A stretch of DNA of 64,000 nucleotides from Anthoceros angustus (lineage: Eukaryota; Streptophyta; Anthocerotopsida; Anthocerotales; Anthocerotaceae). Both the position numbers and the translations under genes were made by a program. Positions 35,828 to 48,565 of this stretch are shown piece by piece. A model generated the notes under the pieces. The model did not search any database, was not told where the DNA came from, and saw only the letters and a program-made list of their open reading frames with translations. Numbering within the stretch: position 1 is the stretch's first letter; every line of letters begins with the position of its first letter. The stretch is taken from assembly GCA_010909165.1 (NCBI GenBank), contig MU008158.1, forward strand, positions 2,753,478-2,817,477. Reading direction: 5' to 3'.

Positions 35828-38800
35828 TCACAGACCGTAGTGCTTCTGAAGCACTTCAATCTGTTTCCTGTCACAGGCATCTAGTAAATCGGGTCTTGAC
35901 GCACAGCTGCACATATACCACGAGCAACCGCCATACTGTAAGATAAAGCAGCAAGGTAGCAAGTTGTTTCATTGACCTACATGTAAGATCTCAAAACAAA
36001 AATTCCAACCAGAAAAATAACGGCAGATTGTGCTGGACTGTGACTTATTAACACTCATCAGCACAAAGAAATCAGTACACTCATGACTGACCTTATAGAC
36101 ATCCTTAGATACTGCCAAGCATTGTCAGCCTTCGGATTCATCGACAGAGCTCTTACATAATACTGGATCGAATCCTCGTACTGACCCTGGAATGTGAGAG
36201 CATGAACTCAGTGAGGGAAACAAAGCATTAACACAAAAAAAGTTCCATGTCCAAGCTGTTGCTGTCAGGAGCTGCAAATGCTGGCTGCACATACACTAAC
36301 TGGAGGTTCACCTGGTTTGCAAAGCCGATGCCCATATTTGCCCAGGCACGCACATAATTTGGTTTTAATTCAAGCGCCTGGGCCATACAACAAAACAAAT
36401 TCAGCACAGACCAAGCATGTAACTCACTCCAAGACCAGTGATCTGACTTACCTGTTGATATGCAAATATGGCATCAGCACTTCGTGCACTGTTTGCCTGC
36501 GTGGCTCCAAGCTTATTCCAGAGTGAATAATCTCTTGGCTTCAACTTCAATGCCGTTTGAAAAGCATGTATTGCTTTCTCATATTCCCTTGAGAGGTTGT
36601 AAAGTACTCCAAGAACAGTATGCACATCCCCATCTTCGGGAGACAATGACGCTGCTCTATTAAAAAGTTCCACAACCTACACACGAGTGAAACTGCCTAG
36701 ACTTCAGCTACCCAGCGTAACTGCATCGTCCAAAACTGCCAAATTGTAGTCCAAGTCCTTGCTTGCTCAAATGATGGGAAAGACGAAAACTACGAAAGCA
36801 GGAGAACACAGGACAGGTCAATACTTGCCCAAATCACCAATTAAGGCATGAAACAGACCATTCCTAGAGTAAAACGGTTAGGACAAATAACCTCAGAATG
36901 ACTTAAACGCTGTGCAGCATCAGGTTGAACCAGCTGACTGTACTTCGGATTATTTTGCAACCAGCCCCGCAAGTACTGTAGAGCTTCTGCCTGCTCCAGC
37001 TCTGGTATATGACCATCAAACTATTCAAAACACATTTCACACCTGTCCAATTAAATAAGACACACACACACACGTAACTGTTGAGAACCTGTAGCATTGC
37101 ATACCCTGCTACCTTCCTTACAACCTAATCAAGGCTCCCCTCTTGTCAAAAGACTGAAAGGAGCTCAATATGTAATAACTACCAGAGTACCAGGGGACTG
37201 TCAGGATTAGAATCTGGTCATAACATTACCATTTGTGTGGCTCACACCCAGTGCAAGGAGAACTTCAAGATTAGTGGGGTCTGCATTTTTTGCTTGAACC
37301 ATGGAAGCAATGGCCTTCATAGCAATTACCAATCAAATAAGTAAAAAAAGAAAAGAGCAAATGACGAAATAGGCAGTGAACTTACTGCATCCAGCTTAGA
37401 ATGAAAGTCAAGCACCATGCCTGACTCATAGCATAGAAGATAATTCATAAGGATGAGACAGTTCACAGTACTCACCTGGCGATCATCGTCGTTTTCAGCA
37501 TGGGTTATACCAAGTAACCTCCAAGCCTCAGAATTGTCAGGATTTCTCAAAACTTCAGCTTCGAGTGCAAGAACAGCTTCACTAAGCAATCCTCGTCGAA
37601 AAAGCTCTTGCCCTTCCCTCAACGGATTTGGATGCCCAACATATGGATTCTGATCAGCAAAGCCATACACAAACCTTGAAGCACTGCCTTGATTGTTATT
37701 CAGCTTAAGCTGCTCTTCTACAAACCTGCAACATTGAAGCAAGGATTATAAACACGGCCCTGAGAAGATCAACAGTGCATACCAGCAGCAGCTCTACCTT
37801 AGCTACTCCACAGGAATCTTAACAGTCAGATCTCATGCTTCCAGTGGAGCATACTTATCATATGTGTCCAGCCAGCCCGATGCTGCATCATGACCCAGGG
37901 AACCCTTAGCTACTTGATCACCAAACTCATCACCCCAGGTGCCACCAAACTCATCACCCCAGCTGCGAAGTGTCTGATCATTGTCAGAGTTCTCAATTTG
38001 TAGGCCTCTTCCTTGCCTGCTCTGGACAAAATCATCTACCCAATTGTCTCCTCGATGAGCATGCTGCAGAAGAAAACAAGGCATTAAGTTCTCACAACAG
38101 AACACTATTCCCTGCAGATATCCACAAACTTCTGCTCAAACAATAGACTTGGTAACATGCCCCTCTCCACTTCCTTATTCAGAAGACAAAGCTAATCAAA
38201 TCCTCTTGGAAATGGGCATGCTTATCTTCCAACATAATTAGATGACTTCCTGAACATTCTATGCTGCAAAGAAACCAAACCTGATAAAGTGAATTGCGAC
38301 AGATAGCAGGATAACAAACAAGAATACATGCTCACATCAAGTACACTCTGCAAAAAATGTCTCCAAACATTGAAGAACACCCCTGCAGCAGTGAGACTAA
38401 TCAATCTGGAGAGATCTCCAGCTGAAACATGCAATAAAACTGAAAAACGGGAAATACCTCCCCTGCCCACGCAGAATCACCACTTGCGGAAATGCGTTCC
38501 TGGAACTCATTTGCCCAGCCACCATCATCCAATCTGCCGTCTAATGAGTCAGTGCTGTTGTCAAATATGAGCTCGCCTCTGCTCATCTTGGATACAAACT
38601 GTAGAAACTTTGAATTCTACAAACACAAATACAGTCCAGTAAGAGATGGCATTTAATCTTGCATAAGTGTGCACCTCTTACTTAATATTTGATTGCCAAA
38701 AACATTTCGCACAAACTCAACGAGGCAGCATGTCAGCAGTCACAAACCTTGAATTTCGGATCCTGATTTTCAGACAATGTACGAACTAGTGAGGACGTCT

Positions 38801-40238
38801 GGTTCAGAATCGATTGATTGTCAGAATCACTTTGAGTCATATGAACCCCTCTCACCATTTGCCCCCAGCTCTGATCACAAAGCAACAGAGAGATGTCCAT
38901 CAGCCATCATAGACTTGTCCAATGCTGCTCCCATCCAGATTACTGCTTTAGAGGGAATGCTGGGTTAAGAACACGGGCAAACCTGCTCATACTCAGCGGC
39001 CCACGAATCACTCTCTGGCAAATGGAATTCATCAGCCCACGTCTGACCCTGTGAGAGTGGGTTGAAACTGCTGATACCAGCACCAGACCCATTAGTTTCT
39101 TGTCTGTTACCAGGCCATGATCCTTGAGCTTCCTTCCAATATTGATCAAACCCCAGAGGCTCAGCTCTCCTGGGACCATCCTCTATATCCAAGGAATGTA
39201 AAAGCGCTGAAACCTGCAGTTCTTGCCGTTAGGCCGTCTAAGATGCAAAACAAGGAAGGATTGAACTACCCACGTCAGGTCCCACTTACGAATTCCAGTT
39301 TGATGACACTGCATACCTGAGCAGTAGCGAAGTCATCCCCTTTGTCAGCAAAGAAGTGTCGACCCATTATGCTGCTGCGGTCTCTGATCCGTCGTTTATC
39401 AGATTCTGACAGGCCTAGCTTCGGCATTCTGAAAGTAGGAAATGCAGCTTCTGCTCGACTACTCTCCAAAAACGTATGAAGGACGCCAGAGAGGGCAGTT
39501 TGTGGATGCACTGCACATGTGCAAATTGCTTTGCAATATTAACAAAGATTGAAGGGGCATACAACTTGACAATTGGTTGCGGAGAACAAAATACAGACCG
39601 GCCCCAAGTAATTGAGATGGAACCAAAACGGAGACTAGTACCTGGAGGGCCGGTATCTTCATTGTAGATAGCCTCAAACTCCCGAAGTCGATCGAGCTCA
39701 AAATTTCCTGACATAGACCGCATTTGTGCGGCATTCTTCTTCCCAAGCGTCATCAAATCCTCCATGCTCACTGTTGGAAAACTGACGCAGAAAATCTACC
39801 TGACGAATACTTCCCAAGTTAGCAGCGGTGCGAAAGCGAAGTTACAATCTTCTAGAATTGAATCCCAAAGTAAACGGGTGCGGGCACCATACACAACCTG
39901 TATGTTGGATGGCGGCGCTTCCTGTTGTGCAAATTCTGATCCGGGTAAAGAGATCAGGGGTCCACTAGGGCCAGCCAACTGTGGTGAACTCTGTCTACCT
40001 GACACTGTCAGACCTGAAAATTCCCTGACTATGTCCTGCAAACAAGCAAACAGGCCACTGTGAAGCACAGACGAAGCACCGACATTGAGAAATAAGACGA
40101 AGGATCACCAACCTGGGACTTGGAGGCAGATCCCAGGAGAGAATCAGCCAAACCACCAAAAGGATTGGATGCAGATGAAGCTCCATCGGTAGGCTGGCAG
40201 GAGGCACCGCCCCCGAGTATTAGGTCGCGCAACACCAT
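35828..40238 (-). CDS. PEX5: PEX5, peroxisomal targeting signal 1 receptor
   Basis: Cytosolic shuttle receptor that binds C-terminal SKL-type signals and docks at the peroxisomal membrane. Fifteen exons (minus): 40238-40113, 40035-39898, 39799-39642, 39510-39317, 39213-38983, 38870-38748, 38616-38458, 38063-37855, 37725-37476, 37314-37230, 37001-36892, 36676-36452, 36377-36312, 36186-36092, 35906-35828, about 748 residues. The start MVLRDLILGGGASC carries the conserved N-terminal Cys used for receptor recycling. The middle holds WxxxF/Y motifs (WADEF, WAAEY, WANEF, WVDDF, two WGDEF, WLDTY), consistent with PEX14/PEX13 docking. The C-terminal half is the TPR domain (NPYVGHPNPLREGQELFRRG, AENDDDRQ, LGVLYNLSREYEKAI, LWNKLGATQANSARSADAI). 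The protein ends CASRPDLLDACDRKQIEVLQ-KHYGL. Exon 3 has one extra base near 39731-39744 that breaks the frame; either a sequencing error or a real lesion. Confidence 0.95.
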
Positions 40239-40460
40239 GTTTGCCGACGAATTGTTTCTGTGGTCGGAGGATCGAAGTGCACAAGGAAAAGAACGATGGG
40301 TGCTGAAATATATCAAACTCCGGAGTGCTATCAACAAGTGCATTTGAAATACAGAATACAGAACGAAATTCCAAGATTTACCGGATCGTTGCTCAATGGA
40401 TGTAGATGTAGTCTCTATTTTCTTTGCTATATAAATTATGTTTGCGTGCCTATAAAGCTT

Positions 40461-40466
40461 TTTATA
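40461..40466 (-). promoter_or_regulatory. Possible TATA box of PEX5
   Basis: Minus-strand TATAAA about 225 nt upstream of the PEX5 start codon, in an AT-rich stretch. Position is compatible with a plant promoter, but there is no other support. Confidence 0.3.
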
Positions 40467-40904
40467 AATTCGTATTGTCAATTTATGTGAACGGTGTGAA
40501 TACGGCTGAACAAAGCCAAGAGCCTGCCCGCCTACCTAGTTTGTGGCACATGATGAGGCCCGTTTCACAAGCCCGGTACATTTTTAGCGCATGTCAGTGA
40601 CATGTGGCGCGTGTCAGAGCCACGGTGGGCAATGTATACCACCCTGGCATGGCCACGGTGGGGGTTTTCCTCGTTCCTCGTTTCACAAAACCGGTATATT
40701 TTTTCACATGTGGTCCCACGCTCTTTCACATGGACCCACCATTTTACCCATAGAGGTGTATATAAGGCTCTAGCTTATGCGGTCAAAGGCGTTTCATTTG
40801 TGTCATAGGTGTGCAGGTTGGAGGTTGGAGCTTGGAGCTTGGAGCTTGGATTTTGAGTGGAGGGCTTCACTTAGGGTTTATCATGGATCCCCATGAACAG
40901 AACT

Positions 40905-41425
40905 TGTGGTGTGTTTTTCTAATTAGTAGTGAATGCAAAAGGAATGGTTTTGGATTATGATTTCGGTTGGGCAGGTAGCATGAATGATTGGAACTTGTGG
41001 GAGCGGTCGGAAATTGGAAAGAGATGTGCAGCAGGTATGTTAGATGAGTTTGCCTTAGTGGGAGATGCAGGTTATTGGCCTCGAGTACATCTATTAACTC
41101 CATTCCGTGGGCATAAAGATGGATTTACACCGGAGGAAGCCAATTGGAATTTTATTCAATCTAGTACTCGAATGGTGGTGGAAAGGACATACGGCATGCT
41201 GAAAAGTAGGTTTAGTATTTTGCTAAAAGAAATGATATGAAGTTGAAAAATGTGCCTTGTGTTGTTAGTGCATGCCTAGTATTGCATAACATGTGTGTGG
41301 AGCGTAATGATGGCTTTGAGGATGAATGGTTCAATCAAGCTACTCTTGAACTTCAAAGCTCGCTTCTAGCAATCATCGGGGACTCCCTGCAAGAAGCTTC
41401 AAGGCAGTGTAGAGACTTTGTATGA
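40905..41425 (+). pseudogene. Harbinger (HARBI1-type) transposase, N-terminally truncated
   Basis: Encodes the second half of a HARBI1-type DDE nuclease: LVGDAGYWPRVHLLTPFRG (second catalytic Asp), GFTPEEANWNFIQSSTRMVV, ERTYGMLKSRFSILLKE (catalytic Glu), then, in another frame, MKLKNVPCVVSACLVLHNMC. One base is missing near 41235 at the frame change. The N-terminal helix-turn-helix and the first catalytic Asp region are absent, so this copy could not encode an active enzyme even with the frame repaired. Confidence 0.85.
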
Positions 41426-41739
41426 AATCAACAATGCATATAATAAGCATGGGCAAAGACGAAATATGGTGAATGTGGAAGACCATGCCGATGGTGGAGA
41501 CCAAAACCCATATGCAAGGGCTGGTTATAGACAAGGTGTGGCACGTCGGAGGCTTTAGCCAAAAGCTTGTATGAATTGCGCTTGAAAAGACAAACGAGGT
41601 TTTGGGTCCAGTCCGAGACGGAGAACAAAGGTGAACAATAAAACTAAAACACTTAAATTTCCAAAACCAGCCCTTGGCTCAAAGTCCGAGACCAAGGTGA
41701 ACAATAGAAACTAGAAATGCAAATTCTACCAAAACTAGC

Positions 41740-42575
41740 TCATGTGTTACATTTGTGCAAGTATGTTGCCAAGTTGCCAAGTGTGTCGTTCATGGATTGG
41801 AGTAAAGTCAACTTCTGTGCTTCAACTGCCTTGTACTCTTGTAATAAACATTCTGTGTGCTTGGCCATCTGTTCCATAGTTGTCAGCCTTGGGTCTCCCT
41901 TTCTTGCCTTGTTCTCTTTTTTGCCACATGTTAACGGGGCTTGACCATCTGATTCCTGGTGTATGGGCTCACCATCTGGTGGCGGCTCAGGTTCACTCTC
42001 CAAACCATCTGTGACATCCAAAAAAGTAGAGCCCATGGTAGAGTCCACAGAGCCCCCCGGCGTAGCAAATGTCCTAGGAAGGAGCGGCATGTGCATGGCA
42101 ATTGACCACGGGGCGTTTACCATGGTATTCATCCATGAGATCAAAAACTTACATTTATCGGACCTTCCATGCCCACTTGTCTCGTTCTCGGCTTTGTCCT
42201 TCCGTAATCCTTCATAAGGCTCTTGTGCTTGACATGCCTCGAATCCTTGTCGAATCGGCGGACCGCACACAATCTCGTGTAGAGCTTGTTCCACACGTCG
42301 ATACCTTGCTTGGGTGCTTTGTTGAAATCCTCCTCCATAGAACCCCTAAGGTGGATCAAGTGGATGGTATGGTGTTCAGTCCATTGTGGACCCCTTCCAC
42401 CACTTGTCCTTCGAACTGATCCTCCCTTCAAGTTCCAAGTGTTTTTGCTTTTCCCCACGCTTCTTTGACCTGCGGTGTCTGAAATTGGAACCTCATGACC
42501 GGTTTCTAGGTCAATGACATTGCCAGTGCAAGCCGTTTGAAACCAGCCTAGCATGACACTTCCAAGCAGAGGCAT
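41740..42575 (-). pseudogene. Harbinger Myb/SANT-like DNA-binding protein
   Basis: Two overlapping minus-strand frames form one gene of the PIF/Harbinger accessory ORF type. The N-terminal part (42575-42240) has HTIHLIHLRGSMEEDFNKAP, then GIDVWNKLYTRLCAV and a lysine-rich third helix. The C-terminal part (42220-41740) has SGHGRSDKCKFLISWM, then a Glu/Pro linker and a coiled coil ending EAQKLTLLQSMNDTLGNLAT. The two parts join through a frameshift at about 42200-42250. In active elements this protein imports and guides the transposase to the ends. Confidence 0.7.
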
Positions 42576-43455
42576 TGAGAATGCTTGCTGCTCATGAGGG
42601 GAGCATCCTTGTGATATTTGTTGACTTGGAGGTTGGCTCCACGTCGAGAGGACTGATTCAAAGTTGTAGCTTTGAACGCCGACTCCCTCGAGCCAAATAG
42701 ATAACTTGAAAAGTTTGGGAAGGCTCTTTGTAGTGAAGACTCACCACCATGACCTTGTTGCCCGACCATAGCCAAACCTAAAAGCCTAGAAACACCAAAC
42801 TGTTGAGATAGAGAGCTTGTTATGTCAAGCCGAGGTCAACAGAAACTTTAGAGAGCCCGTTGTGCCATCCAACAATTCGATTGCCACTGAATACCTTGGA
42901 ATTACCTCACAGCAAGGCGCGGCGCGTGGCGGCGATGGCGAGATCCTCCACACGGCACACAGTCAAGGACGCGGCTCTTCGGCGAGCACTCTTCTGCGCG
43001 GCTCAACGGCGGGCATTCTCCTCCACGGCTCAATGGCGGGCACTCTCTTCGGCTCAGCAGGCGGGCACTCCTCTGCGGCTCAGCAGCGAGCACTCTCCTC
43101 TGCGGCTCAAAGGCGGGCACTCTCCTCTTGTCCAGCGGGCACTCTCCTCCCACGCTCGAGCGCCTTCACATACCTTGGGCGTGTTCGTGCTAGTTTTGTA
43201 AGCGCCCTTTCGTACAAGTTGGATAACATCACGGTAAAAACTCATAAAATAAGAATTGACCTATGCCATTGGTCCATGCAGGGGTTATAATAAATGTCGA
43301 GAAAACCAGCGGACTTGCGGTGTTTTCATCAACACCTGCCGTGGCATCCACGTAAGGGCAGGTGTGGGTTATTTAGTCCTTGTGAACCGGGTACAAATTG
43401 ACCCTCCAATCACATGAGGTGTGTCAGATTTATACCGAGGCTTGTGAAGCGGGCC

Positions 43456-46171
43456 GAGAATAGATAGGGAGGCGAGGCTGAGGCGATAGGAAGCAATTTG
43501 AATTTGTGAGGAGGGCGGGCCCTCATCTTAGCTGTAGGGTGTGCCCCCTTGGGTTTACGAATGTATAAGAGGTCAAGGCTAGTGAGCCATAGGCAAACAG
43601 AGGGCAATTCTCAGGCCTATCTCTGTTCACTTGGATGTCTTCGCATGACAAGGCTGGCTCATCCAAGCCATTCCCTTGCCTGCAGTCAAGTGTTCTGAAT
43701 CTGATCATCATTGAGTGTGTGTCCCAAACGCGACGTCCTTGTTTCAAGATTGCATGCATGGTTCTTTTGCACTGTGAGTTGATGGTGACCGTACAAACCT
43801 CTTTGCTGAAGGACGAGCAGCCAGGTATCAACCAGTCTTTTCGTTGTTCTACATATCAGCATCGTACCCAGCATCATTGGTATTTAGTGTCATATGTATG
43901 TGTGTATGAATGCATGTGTGTGAGGTATAGCAGTATATTAAGAGTCTTACGAGAGAGGGAGAGGCCTAACTCCTTTGAAGATTTACAGGTTAAGACCAAA
44001 TCCACCAGCCTTGAACGTCAGCCTTAGAGCAGGCTAGACCCAAGTGCTGCCCCCCACATCCAACAGAACCCATAGATATCATGGACTGCATCCCATATGA
44101 ATTCTTAAGTGTGTTCGTATGCCACATCATGCACTTTATATGTCACACTCAAGGCGGTTTTACATTAGACCTTCGATTGTATGTGGTGAAAGGATATCGC
44201 GCAGACACTCGTTTTTCGTTTTACAACAACCGTTGGTGGCATGAATGTGGATCAGGCGTGACATCTATGTGGCATTGGTGGGCGTGTCAGGACTTCACCT
44301 ACCTCCCGAGGCTAATGAAGCCTGACAACTTTGCATTCTGACCTTCCGCACCAATGAAAACATGTCATCGGGGCTGAAATACTAGGCACGATGATAGTAT
44401 AGCCTCATCATTTACTTGCTATTGTCGTGGTAATGGGTGATGCAGGCAGCGGGCGATCGAAACAAGTGATCCAGATAGCGGGTGAGCAAGGCAATCAAGG
44501 CAGTGTGGTGAGCAAGGCAAGTGAGGCGTGGTAGGTAGGCAAGGGACCACCATGGTGGGAGGCAAGCAAGCGCGGCAGGCTGGTGAGCTGGGGCAGCGCT
44601 CGGTTGTTAAGCACGGCGAGAATGGCAAGCAGTGCAGGCGGGCGCAGAGGAACCTGCGATCGAGCTCGGCGACCTCGAAAAGTACAAGCGAGCTTGGCAA
44701 GTGCGGTGTGGCGTGGCGGCGGTGTGTGCAAGTGGCGGCGTTATGCAAGGTAGCAAGCGATTGTGGCTGGCTGGTGGCTAGGCGGGCTGGCTAGCTAGTG
44801 AGCAGGTGCATCTTTGAGAGCAGGTACATCTCCGTGAGCGAGTACCGTATCTTTGTGAGTCTCTTCCGCCACATGTTGTATGCGACATGGCTGATACCAG
44901 CATGGGCACTTAGCCCAGGCGTTGTAGCATTTCTCGATTACTGGTCCTTGATATAAGGTAGCACGTGCTTAAATCATGGACACTCAGTGTAGATAGCTTT
45001 GAGCAATTAGAACCAATAGTGCACGCATCTTCTAACATTTATCTTTTCAAGCAAACCTGTTGTGGTTCGCACCAGCCATGTCAAGCAAAGAACAGGATTT
45101 GCAACATTGCGGTTATGAGCATGTACTCATCACCTCCGAGTTGCTTGGTGCAAACAGAGCGCTCTAGCCTCAAAAGGAGTTGTGGGTGTTCATGCGATAA
45201 CATATGAGAATTCCTTTCCACCATGTGTGATTTTCATTCAGCCTATTTGCTTGTCAAATTGAAAGCTTTTGTGGCAGATGGAGCTCTTATTTTCCACTAC
45301 ATACTATTATCCTGCATCTGCAACTTTGTAGTAGCAAGGTTTGAACGAAGAGCAAGACTTTATACCATGAAAAGCCGTTCAATTTAGATATCCAAGGAGA
45401 GTTGTTCAACCCATTCAATTTGACCGCGACAAGGGTGGCAGGAAGGTTCGAGAAAGCCACATCTGCTATTTCACCAGCTTGGTGATGTTTTGCCTTGCCT
45501 CGTAGGAGCAGGGCCAGTAGTCGTCCTAGTTGTGGACCTCTCTAGGCTGTCCCTCAGTAGGTATCGGCGGTTGGGTGCGAAAACTTTGGAGGATGAGGAC
45601 GATATCATGAGCAGAGCAATCTTCCTCTCGAAGTGCTCAATGGTAATAAAGCTCAAGGCGTAAAGAGGGATTATAAAGGGAGTGCACCTCATCTCCAGCG
45701 GCTTCACATTGGCACAATCCATTGTGTCCAGAATTGGCTGAATTGGGACGTAACAATACACATGAGCCTCACCAACCCTGCATGGTCCGCAGCTCAACCT
45801 CAATCTTCACATGGAGCTCGCGCAAAAGAAAACTGACCCACTCATGATCAACAAGTAGGAGTGATAAAATAGAGTATTGACATCATGATGGGTTTAGGGT
45901 TTTAGGTAACCATCACAAATATAAGGTAGTGTACTCAGAATTATTTATTAAATACTTTTTCATTAGGGTTGCGTCTCTTAGTGAATAGACAAACCTTTTC
46001 ATTTAAGTTAAGTTGTCTTTTCAAGCATAAGAAAGTTGCTTCTTTTTTGAACACGCAATGTAATTATCTTAATTCTATAATTGATCTACATTAAACCTAA
46101 ATAAAATGTCACTACCAATGCGTTTCCTGAGCACCCATCACTATTAAGCAACCCGTGTATAATAGATCTGG
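43456..46171. other. Intergenic, no recognised gene
   Basis: Several open frames of 60-130 codons (for example 43635-44027 +, 44081-44341 +, 45471-45803 -) show no known motif or splice structure. At 44420-44800 the sequence is GC-rich and made of imperfect short repeats of GGCAAG/GGCGAG type. Confidence 0.45.
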
Positions 46172-46770
46172 ATGCTCCTTTTTGTTCTGTCTGTTAATCT
46201 TTTTAGTAGACCTAAGAAGAAAGCCAAAAAGTCTAAAGTTGGCCCATGTAGTTCCACTCAAGCAAAAGATGCCGAAACCAAGAAATCAAAAGGTTGGGAG
46301 GACCACCGCATTCAAAACCTGATTGTGGTTAGAGGGTCAATAGATGCTAAATTTGACAAGAACCGAAAACAAGGTACTTAGTTGTGGATTTGATCATAAC
46401 AATAACATCTGTGTCTCAACGTTGCTATTCCATGTGTAATGTTGAGTGGGTGCTCGACCAGGTGTGGACATTTGGAATAAGGTGGCCACGAAGATGGCCA
46501 TGGTTTGGGTAGACTTTTACAAATTTGCTGAGGCTTATTAAGAAATGGAAATCAATTTTGAATGCCTATAAGACAAACAAGGAAGCAATTTCGGTTTTAG
46601 GCAGTACTAGATCTGAATATTCTGGATGGTATGACCTAGTTGATCAATTCATGGAGCACAAGCCCATGTGGTATGTGAGGCTCATGCTGACTCACATCAC
46701 ACTACACAATGAATGGACAAGATTCCATACTCCAATGTTGACACAAGGAGAAGGTGTCTTAAGATAGTCA
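46172..46770 (+). pseudogene. Second Harbinger relic: Myb/SANT-like ORF
   Basis: Plus-strand fragments RPKKKAKKSKVGPCSSTQA, then KGWEDHRIQNLIVVRGSIDA, VDIWNKVATKM (46465-) and KKWKSILNAYKTNKEA followed by SEYSGWYDLVDQFMEH. This is the same domain plan as 42575-41740: a 'V-D-I/V-W-N-K' helix, a basic KKW helix and a Trp-containing fourth segment. Frames are interrupted at least twice. Confidence 0.6.
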
Positions 46771-46989
46771 TTCGAGTAAGGTAGGAAAAGAAGAGGTTGT
46801 AGGCCTAGGTGATGATTCAAAATCACTCTTGCCATTAATGAAATCCAACAACTGTCTCAACATATGAAGGCTACGGAGAAGAAGAAGACAAGTCTTTCAA
46901 TAAAAATCTAGTTGCTATCAATGCAGCTGCGGTTGCTGATAGGGGACTAGGATCTTGAAATCCATTATTTAAATCATGTTTTGAAACAA

Positions 46990-47700
46990 AAGTGACAATA
47001 CTCCACTCCACTCTACAATACACCACTCAACACTCCTCTAATTCTACTCAAACCTCAAGTTGTATCAACTTCACCAAACATACATTGAGCTCACAAGGAG
47101 TTGATTTTGAGCTGCATACATGGCATTGGATACGGAGTGGAGACGCTTCATGCCTTTACAAAAACCTGCCCCATCGAATTCTTATGGTTGTTCATGCATG
47201 TTGTTATCCTCAAATATTGAAGTATCAGTATTTGTGCGCACCCTATGTAGCAATTAAGGCCATGGTTTCTCTAATAACAAGAGATGGCTGCCTCGCCATA
47301 CTATCGTGTTGTGATGCATGATTCCCCATGTCCATCTCACATTGTCTAGTAGCCTCCATCGGCTATTCTTCATCAAATTGTCCTTGTGAATGATACATAT
47401 GTTATGCAACAAAAGACATGCCTGGACAACCCTTGGTATGTTAGGGATGTGGATGTCCAACCTCCTCAATAAACAACTCTAACGCTCCTTCAATATCCTA
47501 AAAGCGCGTTCAAGCGCCATGCGAAAAGTGCTATTGTGAACAAAATTCCAAAATGACTATAAAGGAGACAAACCTTCTCGTGATCCTTGAGAAGAAGTAA
47601 GCATGTAGAGACATTGCCTATACCTAACATCACCGACAAGGTTATAATGGCCTGATATTCCTGCCTCACATTTCCGTCCAAGTCCTATCCTTTTGAAAAG
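46990..47700 (-). pseudogene. Second Harbinger relic: transposase C-terminus
   Basis: Minus-strand sequence at 47469-47254 gives LDIHIPNIPRVVQACLLLHN, then ICIIHKDN, matching the conserved C-terminal 'V-V-x-A/T-C-L-x-L-H-N' block of HARBI1 transposases. Upstream on the minus strand (47690-47480) is further broken transposase sequence. It faces the Myb-like relic at 46.2-46.8 kb convergently, as in the intact arrangement. Confidence 0.6.
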
Positions 47701-48565
47701 GTTTCAATCGTTTAGACTGCATACCGTACCCTAAAGGGTGATTCGCTTTAAGTAATTAAAATTAGTAAAAGTTGAAAATTTTGAAAATTATTATATTAAA
47801 AACACCCAATATGTAAAATTTTACAAATTTAATATGCCAAAAATAAGAAAAATAGAGTTTGTGTGAAAAATTAGGCCTATTTAGGGAGCTCTCTATATAT
47901 CGGTTAATTCTATATAGATACCTATGTATTCTAATAAAATTTTGAAAATTTGATAAAATTATTTTTCATATATTTTAAAATTTTTAAAAATATCAATATC
48001 TATGTTGGACCTTATTTTTCAAAAATAATTATTTCGTATCACCCTGTTGAACCACCCCTCGGTATGATAATCATCCAAAATCATAGTCCAACGCCAAACA
48101 CTTTGCGGTGATAGTTAGCTACAAGAGTTGATGGGGAGAGGGGTGATGTGACGATTTAAAATTCTAATTTCTAGGGTTTACACCATGTGCTCACCGACGC
48201 TCAACATGAAGCGATATGTAACTTCTACGAACATCGAGAATTGCCCGCCATGGTGGAACTATTAGGTTGGTTGATAGTGCCACCATGGCTCTATCACCGA
48301 CGATCAATGCAAAAGGCCCTCATTCTTTAAAATGCACGTCTTGGGTTGGGACAAGAACTATGTCGATGGGTATTGATATATGCTAAGGCCATTATAGAGC
48401 ACTATGGAGGACCCGAACATCCTAGTTTCAAAATTATTTTCTTTCTAGCGTAGGACAAGTTGCCACTTACAAGTCTACTCGTGACAAGCCATGTCAGCAG
48501 GACCAAGCATATGCTGCGTCCTATGAGTGGTGACAATAACTACTATGAACATCATTCTAATTTGA
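47701..48565. other. AT-rich intergenic
   Basis: Long A/T runs at 47750-48050, no coding signal. Nothing recognised up to 48565. Confidence 0.5.

Larger units (their letters stand above)
40557..43455. mobile_element. PIF/Harbinger DNA transposon, 2.9 kb
   Basis: Bounded by inverted terminal repeats: left GGCCCGTTTCACAAGCCCGG (40557-), right end (43431-43455) reading GGCCCGCTTCACAAGCCTCG on the opposite strand. A second inverted pair lies inside (about 40678 GTTTCACAAAACCGGTA and about 43380-43395 CTTGTGAACCGGGTAC). It carries the two Harbinger genes in convergent orientation: a transposase (+) and a Myb/SANT-like protein (-). Flanks share only GA/GAG, so a three-base target duplication is not clear. 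Confidence 0.85.

Noticed and set aside
45471-45803. 110-codon minus-strand frame
   Set aside because: Some resemblance to degraded retroelement text but no definite motif; not called.
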